From contig JAFACJ010001132.1 of assembly GCA_023425615.1 (NCBI GenBank), forward strand, positions 1 to 7,043: a stretch of 7,043 nucleotides of DNA, given 5' to 3'. The notes under the pieces are model-generated. The model was not told the DNA's origin. It saw nothing but the letters and a program-made list of their open reading frames with translations, and made no database searches. Position numbers and translations under genes: made by a program. Shown here piece by piece: positions 1-5,921 of the stretch (position 1 is its first letter; each line of letters starts with the position of its first letter). Origin of the DNA: Actinomycetes bacterium. Its GTDB lineage: Bacteria > Actinomycetota > Actinomycetes > Streptosporangiales > Streptosporangiaceae.

Positions 1-1
1 C

Positions 2-769
2 TTCCTGGGCCGGGTCGTGCACCACCTGGTGGTCGACCTGATCATTCGCCGCAAGTACGGCAAGACCGTCGTGCGCCACATGAGCGATATGACGATCGGT
101 GTCAACGCCCTCTTCGTCGGCGGCGGCATGGTGTTCGTCATCTTCGCGATGTCGTTCCTCACCGGCGCGATCGTCGGCGTCCAGGGCTACCCGTCCCTCC
201 AGCGCATCGGCGTCGAGTCCTTCACCGGCCTGGTGTCCAGCTTCTCCAACATCCGCGAGCTGGGCCCGGTCATCACCGGGATCGCCCTGGTCTCCCAGGT
301 GGGCAGCGCGTGCACCGCCGAGATCGGCGCGATGCGCATCAGCGAGGAGATCGACGCGCTGGAGGTGATGGGCATCAACTCCATCGCCTACCTCGTGTGC
401 ACCCGCATCGTCGCGACCGTCGTCGCGCTGGTCCCGCTCTACCTGCTGGCGCTGTTCTCCAGCTTCTTCGCGACCAGATTCGTCACGGTGCAGTTCTTCG
501 GGATGTCGGCGGGCGTCTACGACTACTACTTCCATCTGTACCTGCCGCCCCAGGACGTCTTCTACAGCGTCCTGAAGGTCGTCATCTTCGCCTTCATCAT
601 CATGTTCATCCACTGCTACCGGGGTTACTACGCCAGCGGCGGACCCGTCGGGGTGGGCGTCGCCGCAGGCAAGGCGATCCGCGAGTCCGGAGTGGCGATC
701 GTGCTGGTCAACCTGCTCCTGTCCTACATCTTCTGGGGCAACGGGGGGACGGTGAGCATCACCGGATGA
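2..769 (+). CDS. yrbEB: YrbEB-type Mce permease (MlaE family), 5'-partial
   Basis: Integral-membrane permease of an Mce lipid-import ABC transporter; it would pair with YrbEA and a cytoplasmic ATPase. The frame is already open at base 2 and the visible 255 residues lack the usual N-terminal stretch, so the gene very probably starts upstream of the window; the GTG at 17 is not convincing as the true start. Residue numbers count from base 2. Hydrophobic segments lie at about 34-58, 87-101, 128-157, 186-205 and 231-245. The MlaE-family signature is clear: an ELGPVITG segment (86-93), then AEIGAM (106-111) and EEIDALEVMG (115-124), which is the cytoplasmic coupling region expected to contact the ATPase. 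The C-terminal ASGGPVGVG segment (211-219) is also typical of the family. The stop overlaps the mceA start by 4 bp. Direct placement before MceA identifies it as the second permease (B) rather than A. This is inferred from operon order, since the two permeases are similar. Confidence 0.93.
   Translation, partial: FLGRVVHHLVVDLIIRRKYGKTVVRHMSDMTIGVNALFVGGGMVFVIFAMSFLTGAIVGVQGYPSLQRIGVESFTGLVSSFSNIRELGPVITGIALVSQVGSACTAEIGAMRISEEIDALEVMGINSIAYLVCTRIVATVVALVPLYLLALFSSFFATRFVTVQFFGMSAGVYDYYFHLYLPPQDVFYSVLKVVIFAFIIMFIHCYRGYYASGGPVGVGVAAGKAIRESGVAIVLVNLLLSYIFWGNGGTVSITG
751..756 (+). promoter_or_regulatory. Probable ribosome binding site of mceA
   Basis: GGTGAG lies 9 bases before the ATG at 766 and can pair with the UCACC part of the 16S rRNA 3' end; a G-run (743-748) lies further upstream. 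It is weaker and more distant than the sites of the other genes here, so mceA may depend mainly on translational coupling through its ATGA overlap with the permease gene. Confidence 0.45.
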
Positions 770-1839
770 GCAGCTCCGACCTCTCCCTCTCCCGCTCCTC
801 ACGGGTGCGGTTCGCGCTCATCGGCGGCGGCATGATCGCGCTGGCGGCGGTGGCCGCGGGCGTGGCAGCCGTCCCCTCCGACCCGCCGTCGCACTACTAC
901 AGCGCCACCTTCGGCCGCGCCGGACAGGGCCTGGACCTGCGCTCGCAGGTGAAGGTCCGCGGAATGGCGGTCGGCGGCGTCGAATCGGTGTCCCTGGACT
1001 CCCGCGGCCGGGCCGTGGTGCGGTTCCGCGTCGATGAGGACATCAAGGTGCCGGTCACCGCCTCGGTCGCGATCGAGCCGCTGTCGGTCTTCGGACCCAA
1101 GGACCTCACCCTCGACCTCGGCTCCGGCGAGGGCACCGGCCCGTACCTGAAGTCCGAGGCGGAGATCACCAAGACCACCGACCCGGCCGAGCTCTCCGAC
1201 ACCGGCCGCCCCCTGGCCGAGCTGACCGAGGCGCTCGACCCCGACGACGTCTCCACGGTGGTGCACACCCTCGCCCAGGCGCTGCGCGGCAACGGCGAGA
1301 AGCTCCGCCGCACCACCGACAACACCCGGAAGGTGCTCGACCAGCTCCACGGCACCCGCCGGGAGACCTCGCGGGCGCTGAAGGACGCGGCGGCCCTGGC
1401 CGGCGTGCTCGGCGACAGGACCGGCGCGCTCGACCAGATCCTCGACGGCACCGCGACCCTGGGCGAGACCCTCGGCGAGGACCCCGAGGCGTTCACCTCC
1501 ACCCTGGACAACGCCTCGGTCCTGGCCGACGTCCTGGCCAGGACGCTGAAGGAGAACGGGGGCGACCTGGCGACCCTCATCGACAAGGGCTCGCTGCTGA
1601 GCGGCACCCTCTACGGCCGCCAGGCCGAGCTGGTCTCGCTGATCAAGGGCCTGAACAGCCTCTTCGGCGGACTCGCCTCGATCATGCAGCTGCCGGGCCC
1701 CGAGGGCACCCTGCTGGGCAACACCAACCTCTACATCTCCCTCAACCTGTGCGACGAACTGCCGGACCTGTGCCCGGCGGAGTGGACCTACACCGACAAG
1801 GACGGGGCGAAGAACAAGAAGAAGAAGGGGAACGGCTGA
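766..1839 (+). CDS. mceA: MCE-family protein MceA, first subunit of the hexamer
   Basis: Subunit A (357 aa) of the Mce substrate-binding hexamer outside the membrane. The ATG at 766 overlaps the permease stop (ATGA); the frame is open further upstream, but that part lies over the permease gene. Residues 16-37 form one membrane anchor, N-terminus inside. The MCE domain spans about 44-137, and its pore-loop strand reads PLSVFGPKDL with Gly110; the FG-K pattern is typical of MceA. After RGNG (174-177) comes a helical region of six units (180-309), each 21 residues except the fourth (243-267), which has 25. Hydrophobic residues recur at unit positions 1, 5, 11 and 15. The C-terminus carries Cys329 and Cys336 (CDELPDLC), probably a disulfide outside the cell, then a lysine-rich tail (344-354). 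Assignment as A rests on the pore-loop pattern and on first position after the permease. The substrate is unknown. Confidence 0.94.
   Translation: MSSSDLSLSRSSRVRFALIGGGMIALAAVAAGVAAVPSDPPSHYYSATFGRAGQGLDLRSQVKVRGMAVGGVESVSLDSRGRAVVRFRVDEDIKVPVTASVAIEPLSVFGPKDLTLDLGSGEGTGPYLKSEAEITKTTDPAELSDTGRPLAELTEALDPDDVSTVVHTLAQALRGNGEKLRRTTDNTRKVLDQLHGTRRETSRALKDAAALAGVLGDRTGALDQILDGTATLGETLGEDPEAFTSTLDNASVLADVLARTLKENGGDLATLIDKGSLLSGTLYGRQAELVSLIKGLNSLFGGLASIMQLPGPEGTLLGNTNLYISLNLCDELPDLCPAEWTYTDKDGAKNKKKKGNG
1821..1830 (+). promoter_or_regulatory. Purine-rich ribosome binding site of mceB
   Basis: GAAGAAGGGG ends 8 bases before the mceB ATG at 1839. It lies in a purine tract (1809-1832, broken only by C1815) that also encodes the lysine-rich tail of MceA. 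The TGATG junction (stop 1837-1839, start 1839-1841) suggests re-initiation by the same ribosome. Confidence 0.6.
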
Positions 1840-2852
1840 TGGCGCGCGGCACGATCGGACGCTACGGACCGGCCCGCGCGACGCTGGTCAAGGTCGTCGT
1901 CTTCGCGGTCCTCGCCTCGTTCCTCACCTACTACATCGGCGCGCAGATCGTCGGCGCCTCCTACGGCGACCGGTACGAGCTGCGCGCCGGCTTCGACGAC
2001 GTCGGCGGGCTGATGGAGGGCGACCTGGTCAAGGTCTCGGGCGCCCCGGTCGGCAAGGTGACGAGGGTGCAGGTCGTGCGCGGCAGGGCCGAGGTCACCT
2101 TGCAGGTCGACCGGTCGGTGCGGCTGCCCGCCGACAGCACCGCCGAGATCCGCTGGCGCAACCTCGTCGGCCAGCGGATGGTCTACCTGGTGCCCGGCGG
2201 CGCCCGCGGCGGCGGATGGCTGGAGGACGGCGCGAAGATCACCTCCACCAAGGCGGTGGTGGACCTCGGCGAGATCGTCAACACCCTCGGGCCGCTCACC
2301 GGCAACCTCGACCCGCGGCAGCTCAACAAGATCCTCCAGGCCGTCGCCGCGATGCTGGAGGGCAACAGCGACGACCTCAACCTGATGACCGTCAACCTGC
2401 AGGACGTCGTCCAGACGTTCGCGGCGCGCAAGGAGCAGCTCACCTCGATCCTGGACAGCTACTCCACGCTCACGAACGTGGCGGTCAAGCGGGACCGGCA
2501 GATCACGCAGGTCATCGACGACCTGGTGGCCATCAGCGAGGCGTTCGCCGGCAACACCGACCTGCTCTCCTCGGCCAGCGGCGAGCTGGCACAGGTCAGC
2601 GCGGTGCTGGACCAGGTGGTCAGCGGCAACCAGCGGGAACTGGACCGCGCCATCACCAACCTCGACCGGTTCGCGCGGACCGCCGCGGTCAACGCCGACC
2701 GCCTCCAGACGATCGTGCAGGGGCTGCCGCCCGCGCTGCGCTCCCTGTTCACCGTCGTCAACGGCGGCCACTACCTGCGGGTCAACGCGATGTGCCTGAA
2801 CGTCGTGCAGGGCTCCTGCCCGACCGAGATGCGCCTTCCGGGAGGGAACTGA
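1839..2852 (+). CDS. mceB: MCE-family protein MceB
   Basis: Subunit B (337 aa) of the Mce hexamer. The start at 1839 shares one base with the mceA stop and has a purine-rich ribosome binding site; an upstream in-frame GTG at 1749 would lie inside mceA and is less likely. Residues 14-34 form a single membrane anchor. The MCE domain is at about 46-136. Its pore-loop strand IRWRNLVGQR (Gly111) has the NL-G-R pattern typical of MceB. A GNS motif (175-177) precedes six helical units (180-309), with boundaries at the same residue numbers as in MceA: five of 21 residues and the fourth (243-267) of 25. The C-terminus has Cys319 and Cys327 (CLNVVQGSC), and the preceding HYLRVNAMC resembles the NLYISLNLC of MceA, so a shared disulfide-closed tip is likely. 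The stop overlaps mceC by one base (TGATG). Confidence 0.94.
   Translation: MARGTIGRYGPARATLVKVVVFAVLASFLTYYIGAQIVGASYGDRYELRAGFDDVGGLMEGDLVKVSGAPVGKVTRVQVVRGRAEVTLQVDRSVRLPADSTAEIRWRNLVGQRMVYLVPGGARGGGWLEDGAKITSTKAVVDLGEIVNTLGPLTGNLDPRQLNKILQAVAAMLEGNSDDLNLMTVNLQDVVQTFAARKEQLTSILDSYSTLTNVAVKRDRQITQVIDDLVAISEAFAGNTDLLSSASGELAQVSAVLDQVVSGNQRELDRAITNLDRFARTAAVNADRLQTIVQGLPPALRSLFTVVNGGHYLRVNAMCLNVVQGSCPTEMRLPGGN
2841..2846 (+). promoter_or_regulatory. Strong ribosome binding site of mceC
   Basis: GGAGGG, 5 bases before the ATG at 2852, is a near-ideal Shine-Dalgarno sequence. It decides the mceC start in favour of 2852, although the frame is open upstream to 2216. Confidence 0.8.
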
Positions 2853-3895
2853 TGAGATCCGCCCTTCCCCGTGTCCGGCGCCCGCGCCTGAGGTCGCTGC
2901 GCGACTTCGACCGCAGGCTCGTCGCGGTCGCCTCCCTGGCGCTCGGCGGCTCCCTCATCGCCTTCGCCTTCTTCTACGGGCAGCTCGGCCTGTTCCGCGG
3001 CGGCTACGACGTGACGGCCGTGTTCGCCGAGACCGGAGGCGTCCAGGTCAAGGACGACGTCCGGCTGGCCGGGGTGAAGGTCGGCGACGTCACCGGCATC
3101 GACCCCGACTTCCAGCACGGCCGCGTCGTCATCACCTTCCGCATCGACGGCGGCATCGACCTGGGCCCGCGGACCCGCGCCGACGTCCAGGTCTCCAACC
3201 TGCTGGGCGGCCGCTACGTCAAGCTCACAGGGCCGGTGCAGAAGCCCTACCTGGAGGATCTGCCGGAGGACGAGCGGCGCATCCCCAAGGAGCGCACCGG
3301 GACGCCCTACACGGTCGTGGACGCCCTGAACAAGACGACGGGCGACCTCGGCACACTCGACGTGGCGGCGCTCACCAAGATCCTGAACGAGACGGAGAAA
3401 CTCACGCTCCCCTCGCAGAAGAACATGAACAGGCTGCTGACGAACATCAGCACCCTGAACGCCGCGCTGAACGAGAAGAGCCCGCAGTTCCAGCAGCTCA
3501 TCTCCGACGCCAGCCGGCTGACCGGGACGCTGGCGACGAAGAACGCCGACCTGACCCGGCTGATCGAGGCGTCACGCACCCTGCTGAAGACGCTCGCGGC
3601 GCACCGCGACGACCTGGCCGGGGCCCTGGACCGCAACGGCCGCACGGTGGACGCGCTGGCCGACGTGGTGGACCGGCGCGGCAGGGAACTCGACGGCCTG
3701 CTGTCCAGCCTGCACACGATCACCCAGCGGCTGGAGCCGAACGTCGGGAACCTGAACACCGTCCTGGCGCTGCTCGGCCCGACCTTCCGCGGCATCGCCG
3801 ACGCCGGTGACACCGGCAACCTCGCCGCGGTCGCCACCGGCCTCGGCGTGCTCCAGAACACCCGGACCATCATGCCCCCGGAGGCACGGCCGTGA
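2852..3895 (+). CDS. mceC: MCE-family protein MceC
   Basis: Subunit C (347 aa) of the Mce hexamer. It has a basic N-terminus (PRVRRPRLRSLRDFDRR, 6-22), a membrane anchor at about 23-44, and an MCE domain at about 51-148 with the pore-loop strand SNLLGGRYVKL (Gly119). The end of the MCE domain is more charged than in its siblings (EDLPEDERR, 135-143). The helical region (192-321) is the most regular of the set: units start at 192, 213, 234, 255, 280 and 301, with the fourth of 25 residues. Each unit normally ends in a polar stretch such as ATKNAD or AAHRDD. Unlike MceA, B and D it contains no cysteine, so its tip cannot be disulfide-closed. The short tail ends in MPPEARP. Assignment as C rests on operon position and the NLLGGRY pattern; membership of the MCE family is secure. 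Confidence 0.93.
   Translation: MRSALPRVRRPRLRSLRDFDRRLVAVASLALGGSLIAFAFFYGQLGLFRGGYDVTAVFAETGGVQVKDDVRLAGVKVGDVTGIDPDFQHGRVVITFRIDGGIDLGPRTRADVQVSNLLGGRYVKLTGPVQKPYLEDLPEDERRIPKERTGTPYTVVDALNKTTGDLGTLDVAALTKILNETEKLTLPSQKNMNRLLTNISTLNAALNEKSPQFQQLISDASRLTGTLATKNADLTRLIEASRTLLKTLAAHRDDLAGALDRNGRTVDALADVVDRRGRELDGLLSSLHTITQRLEPNVGNLNTVLALLGPTFRGIADAGDTGNLAAVATGLGVLQNTRTIMPPEARP
3880..3884 (+). promoter_or_regulatory. Ribosome binding site of mceD
   Basis: GGAGG lies 7 bases before the GTG at 3892. It supports this GTG, which overlaps the mceC stop (GTGA), as the true start, and that start places the lipoprotein signal peptide exactly at the N-terminus. Confidence 0.8.
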
Positions 3896-4911
3896 TCTCC
3901 AGAGCGAAACTCGCGGTCCTCGGCCTGGCCGCCGCGCTGCTGCCGGCGGGCGGCTGCTCGGTCGTGGGCGGAGGCGAGACACATCTGACCGTCTACTTCG
4001 AACGCGCCACCGGCTTCTACGCCGGCTCGCACGTGAAGGTGATGGGCATCGACGTCGGCACCGTCGACAGCGTCGAACTCCAGGCCGACCGGGTCAAGGT
4101 CGAGGCGACCGTGCGCGGGGACGTGCCGCTGCCCGCGGACGTCAAGGCGTCGATCGTGCCGCTGAACCTCGTCGGCGAGCGCAACCTGGTGCTCTACCCG
4201 GCCTACAGCGGCGGCCCGAAGGCGCCCTCCCGCCACGTCATCCGGCGCGAGGACACCTCCCTGCCGATGGAGACCGACGCCGCGCTCGACGCGTTCACCA
4301 AGGTCCTCGACGCGATCGACCCGGTGCAGGCCAGGCGGATCACCCGTGAGGCCGCCGCGTCCTTCGAGGGCAACGGGCAGACGTTCAACCGGGTGCTCCA
4401 GGAGACCGGGCGGCTCACCCAGACCCTCGGCGGGCAGGCCGACTCCCTGGCCGAGCTGGCGCAGAACCTCTCGGCGCTCTCGGAGGTGGTGCAGGGCAAG
4501 GAGGACGTGCTCGGCAACATGATCGAGCAGCTCTCCACCGCCACCAGCGCCTTCGCCGGGGAGCGCGAGTCGATCGAGAAGCTCATCAAGGGACTGGTCA
4601 AGCTGGTGCGCAGCGGCGATGTGCTGCTGGAGAAGTACGAGGGCACGCTCGCCGACGACGTCCGCGTCCTCACCCAGGTCACCCTGGTGCTCAAGGGCAA
4701 CAGCGAACGGCTCGGCGAGCTGATGAACGCGCTGCCCGAGGTCGCCGACGCGTTCCTGCGCACCTACGACCCCAAGACCCACACCGCGACGCTGAAACTC
4801 GCGCTGGACCCGGCGCTGCGCAACCTCATGACCCAGCTCGGGCTCTCCGACGGCGATGAGTGCTTCCTGCCGCAACCGGTGTTCGCCAACTGCAAGTGGG
4901 AGAAGGAATGA
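3892..4911 (+). CDS. mceD: MCE-family protein MceD, predicted lipoprotein
   Basis: Subunit D (339 aa) of the Mce hexamer. Instead of the membrane helix of mycobacterial MceD, the N-terminus is a short lipoprotein signal: basic n-region (R4, K6), hydrophobic core 7-17 and lipobox AGGC with Cys22 as the predicted lipidation site. The -2 and -1 glycines are acceptable though not the strictest consensus. The MCE domain is at about 31-120, with pore-loop strand PLNLVGERNL (Gly95). After EGNG (159-162) the helical units start at 165, 186, 207, 228, 253 and 274, the fourth of 25 residues. A longer C-terminal part (295-339) ends with Cys324 and Cys334 (CFLPQPVFANC), a likely disulfide. The start is GTG, overlapping the mceC stop by 4 bp. 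Position and the YPAYSGGP segment (102-109), which resembles MceD proteins, support the D assignment. Confidence 0.91.
   Translation: MISRAKLAVLGLAAALLPAGGCSVVGGGETHLTVYFERATGFYAGSHVKVMGIDVGTVDSVELQADRVKVEATVRGDVPLPADVKASIVPLNLVGERNLVLYPAYSGGPKAPSRHVIRREDTSLPMETDAALDAFTKVLDAIDPVQARRITREAAASFEGNGQTFNRVLQETGRLTQTLGGQADSLAELAQNLSALSEVVQGKEDVLGNMIEQLSTATSAFAGERESIEKLIKGLVKLVRSGDVLLEKYEGTLADDVRVLTQVTLVLKGNSERLGELMNALPEVADAFLRTYDPKTHTATLKLALDPALRNLMTQLGLSDGDECFLPQPVFANCKWEKE
4898..4907 (+). promoter_or_regulatory. Ribosome binding site of mceE
   Basis: The purine run GGGAGAAGGA sits directly before the ATG at 4908; GGGAG (4898-4902) has a good spacing of 5 bases. It favours this ATG over an in-frame GTG at 4860 that would add 16 non-signal-like residues ahead of the signal peptide. 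Confidence 0.7.
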
Positions 4912-5921
4912 GGCGGCTCCTCGCGCTGCTGGCGCTCGTGACGGCCGCCGGGGCCGCCAGCGGCTGCACCCCCTCCACACTCGGCGCGCCCACCGGCAGG
5001 CTGACGCTGGTGGCCCGGTTCGACGACTCGCAGAACCTCGTCGCCGGGCACAGCGTGCAGATGAGCGACATCAAGATCGGCAGCGTCACCCGGGTGCGGC
5101 TGGTGGGCTACGAGTCGGAGGTCACCCTCTCCATCGAGGACGCCTACAAGATCCCCGCGGGGATCTCGGCGGAGGTCGCGCAGACCTCGCTGCTGGGCGA
5201 GAACTATGTGAAGCTCACCCTGCCCGAGGGCGGCGACATGACCCGCGGCCCGTATCTGCGGAGCGGCGACCGGATCACCCGTACCAGCGTCGCGCCTCAG
5301 TTCGAGCAGGTCGCCGGCAGCGCGGGGGAGATCCTCAAGGCGATCAGCGGCGCCGACGTGGCGACCCTGGTGAACGAGGGCGCCACCGCGCTCGACGGAC
5401 AGGGAGAGGAGCTCCACGACATGGTCTCCCGGTCGGGCGACCTGCTCGCCCTGTTCGCCGACCAGCGGGAGGACCTCGGCGACGCCGTCGACCAGATCGC
5501 CAAGCTCGGCAGGATGCTGGAGAAGCACAAGGGCACCTTCGAGTCGGGCGACGTCGAGCGGACCATCGGCCTCGTCGAGGCGAACAAGGAGAAGATCATC
5601 GCCGCGGTCGACAAGCTGACGGCCGCCGCCAAGGAGCTGAACGACCGGGTGTTCGCGGGCCGCGCCGAGCGGCTGCGCACGATGATCAAACGGCTGGACC
5701 CGACGCTGGCGACGCTCGGCTCCAGCACCGAGCAGCTCAACGAGCTGATGGCGGGCCTCACCGCGTTCCAGGAGGTCGTGCCGAAGGTCGTCTACGACGG
5801 CCAGCTCCTGCTGTTCGGCGCGATCCGGGGCGGATTCCACAACGACGCCTCCAAGGACGACTCCTCCAGCCCGGTCTTCCCCTTCCTCGACCAGATCATC
5901 CAGCAGGGAGGCCGGCGGTGA
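4908..5921 (+). CDS. mceE: MCE-family lipoprotein MceE
   Basis: Subunit E (337 aa), the subunit that is also a lipoprotein (Lpr type) in mycobacteria. The signal peptide is MRRLLALLALVTAAG followed by lipobox ASGC, with Cys20 the predicted lipidation site. The MCE domain is at about 31-126: QNLVAGHSVQMSDIKIG (42-58) is typical of MceE, and the pore-loop strand is TSLLGENYVKL (Gly97). The helical region begins at 169. Units 1 (169-189) and 2 (190-210) are regular 21-mers, but units 3 and 4 (211-255) total 45 residues instead of the 46 of the sibling subunits, and unit 3 has a degenerate hydrophobic pattern. Units 5 (256-276) and 6 (277-297) are regular again. There is no cysteine apart from the lipidation site. 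The tail is polar (DASKDDSSS, 313-321), then short and hydrophobic (VFPFLDQII). The start overlaps the mceD stop by ATGA. Confidence 0.94.
   Translation: MRRLLALLALVTAAGAASGCTPSTLGAPTGRLTLVARFDDSQNLVAGHSVQMSDIKIGSVTRVRLVGYESEVTLSIEDAYKIPAGISAEVAQTSLLGENYVKLTLPEGGDMTRGPYLRSGDRITRTSVAPQFEQVAGSAGEILKAISGADVATLVNEGATALDGQGEELHDMVSRSGDLLALFADQREDLGDAVDQIAKLGRMLEKHKGTFESGDVERTIGLVEANKEKIIAAVDKLTAAAKELNDRVFAGRAERLRTMIKRLDPTLATLGSSTEQLNELMAGLTAFQEVVPKVVYDGQLLLFGAIRGGFHNDASKDDSSSPVFPFLDQIIQQGGRR
5906..5911 (+). promoter_or_regulatory. Ribosome binding site of mceF
   Basis: GGGAGG lies 6 bases before the GTG at 5918, which overlaps the mceE stop (GTGA). It supports a GTG start for mceF. Confidence 0.8.

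Noticed and set aside
17..19. GTG at 17 as the true start of the permease gene
   Set aside because: The frame is open through the window edge, there is no visible ribosome binding site in the few bases before it, and the protein would lack the usual N-terminal stretch. The gene is better read as 5'-partial.
99..368. Second open frame within the permease gene on the same strand
   Set aside because: Its translation is a low-complexity Ser/Ala/Arg/Pro sequence typical of an out-of-frame shadow, and the permease frame carries the conserved MlaE motifs.
310..765. Upstream extension of the mceA frame, and similar extensions for mceB (from 1749), mceC (from 2216) and mceE (from 4860)
   Set aside because: These would overlap the preceding genes and put non-family sequence before the membrane anchor or signal peptide. 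The internal starts have overlap junctions and, for B, C and E, clear ribosome binding sites.
1530..1545. Perfect 16-bp palindrome CGTCCTGGCCAGGACG in mceA
   Set aside because: It sits inside helical unit 4 codons, with no T-tract or gene boundary nearby, so neither a terminator nor an operator is supported.
3307..4980. Long open frame on the minus strand (557 codons) across mceC, mceD and mceE; similar ones at 4764-5840 and 1788-2771
   Set aside because: High GC content removes stop codons from antisense frames. The plus-strand frames encode clear MCE proteins with proper starts, whereas the minus-strand translations are repetitive Arg/Gly/Val/Leu-rich sequences with no recognisable domain.
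5150..5165. Perfect 16-bp palindrome GATCCCCGCGGGGATC in mceE
   Set aside because: It encodes the ordinary IPAG segment of the MCE domain and lies mid-gene. About one such palindrome is plausible by chance in 7 kb of GC-rich DNA, and no second copy was seen to suggest an operator.
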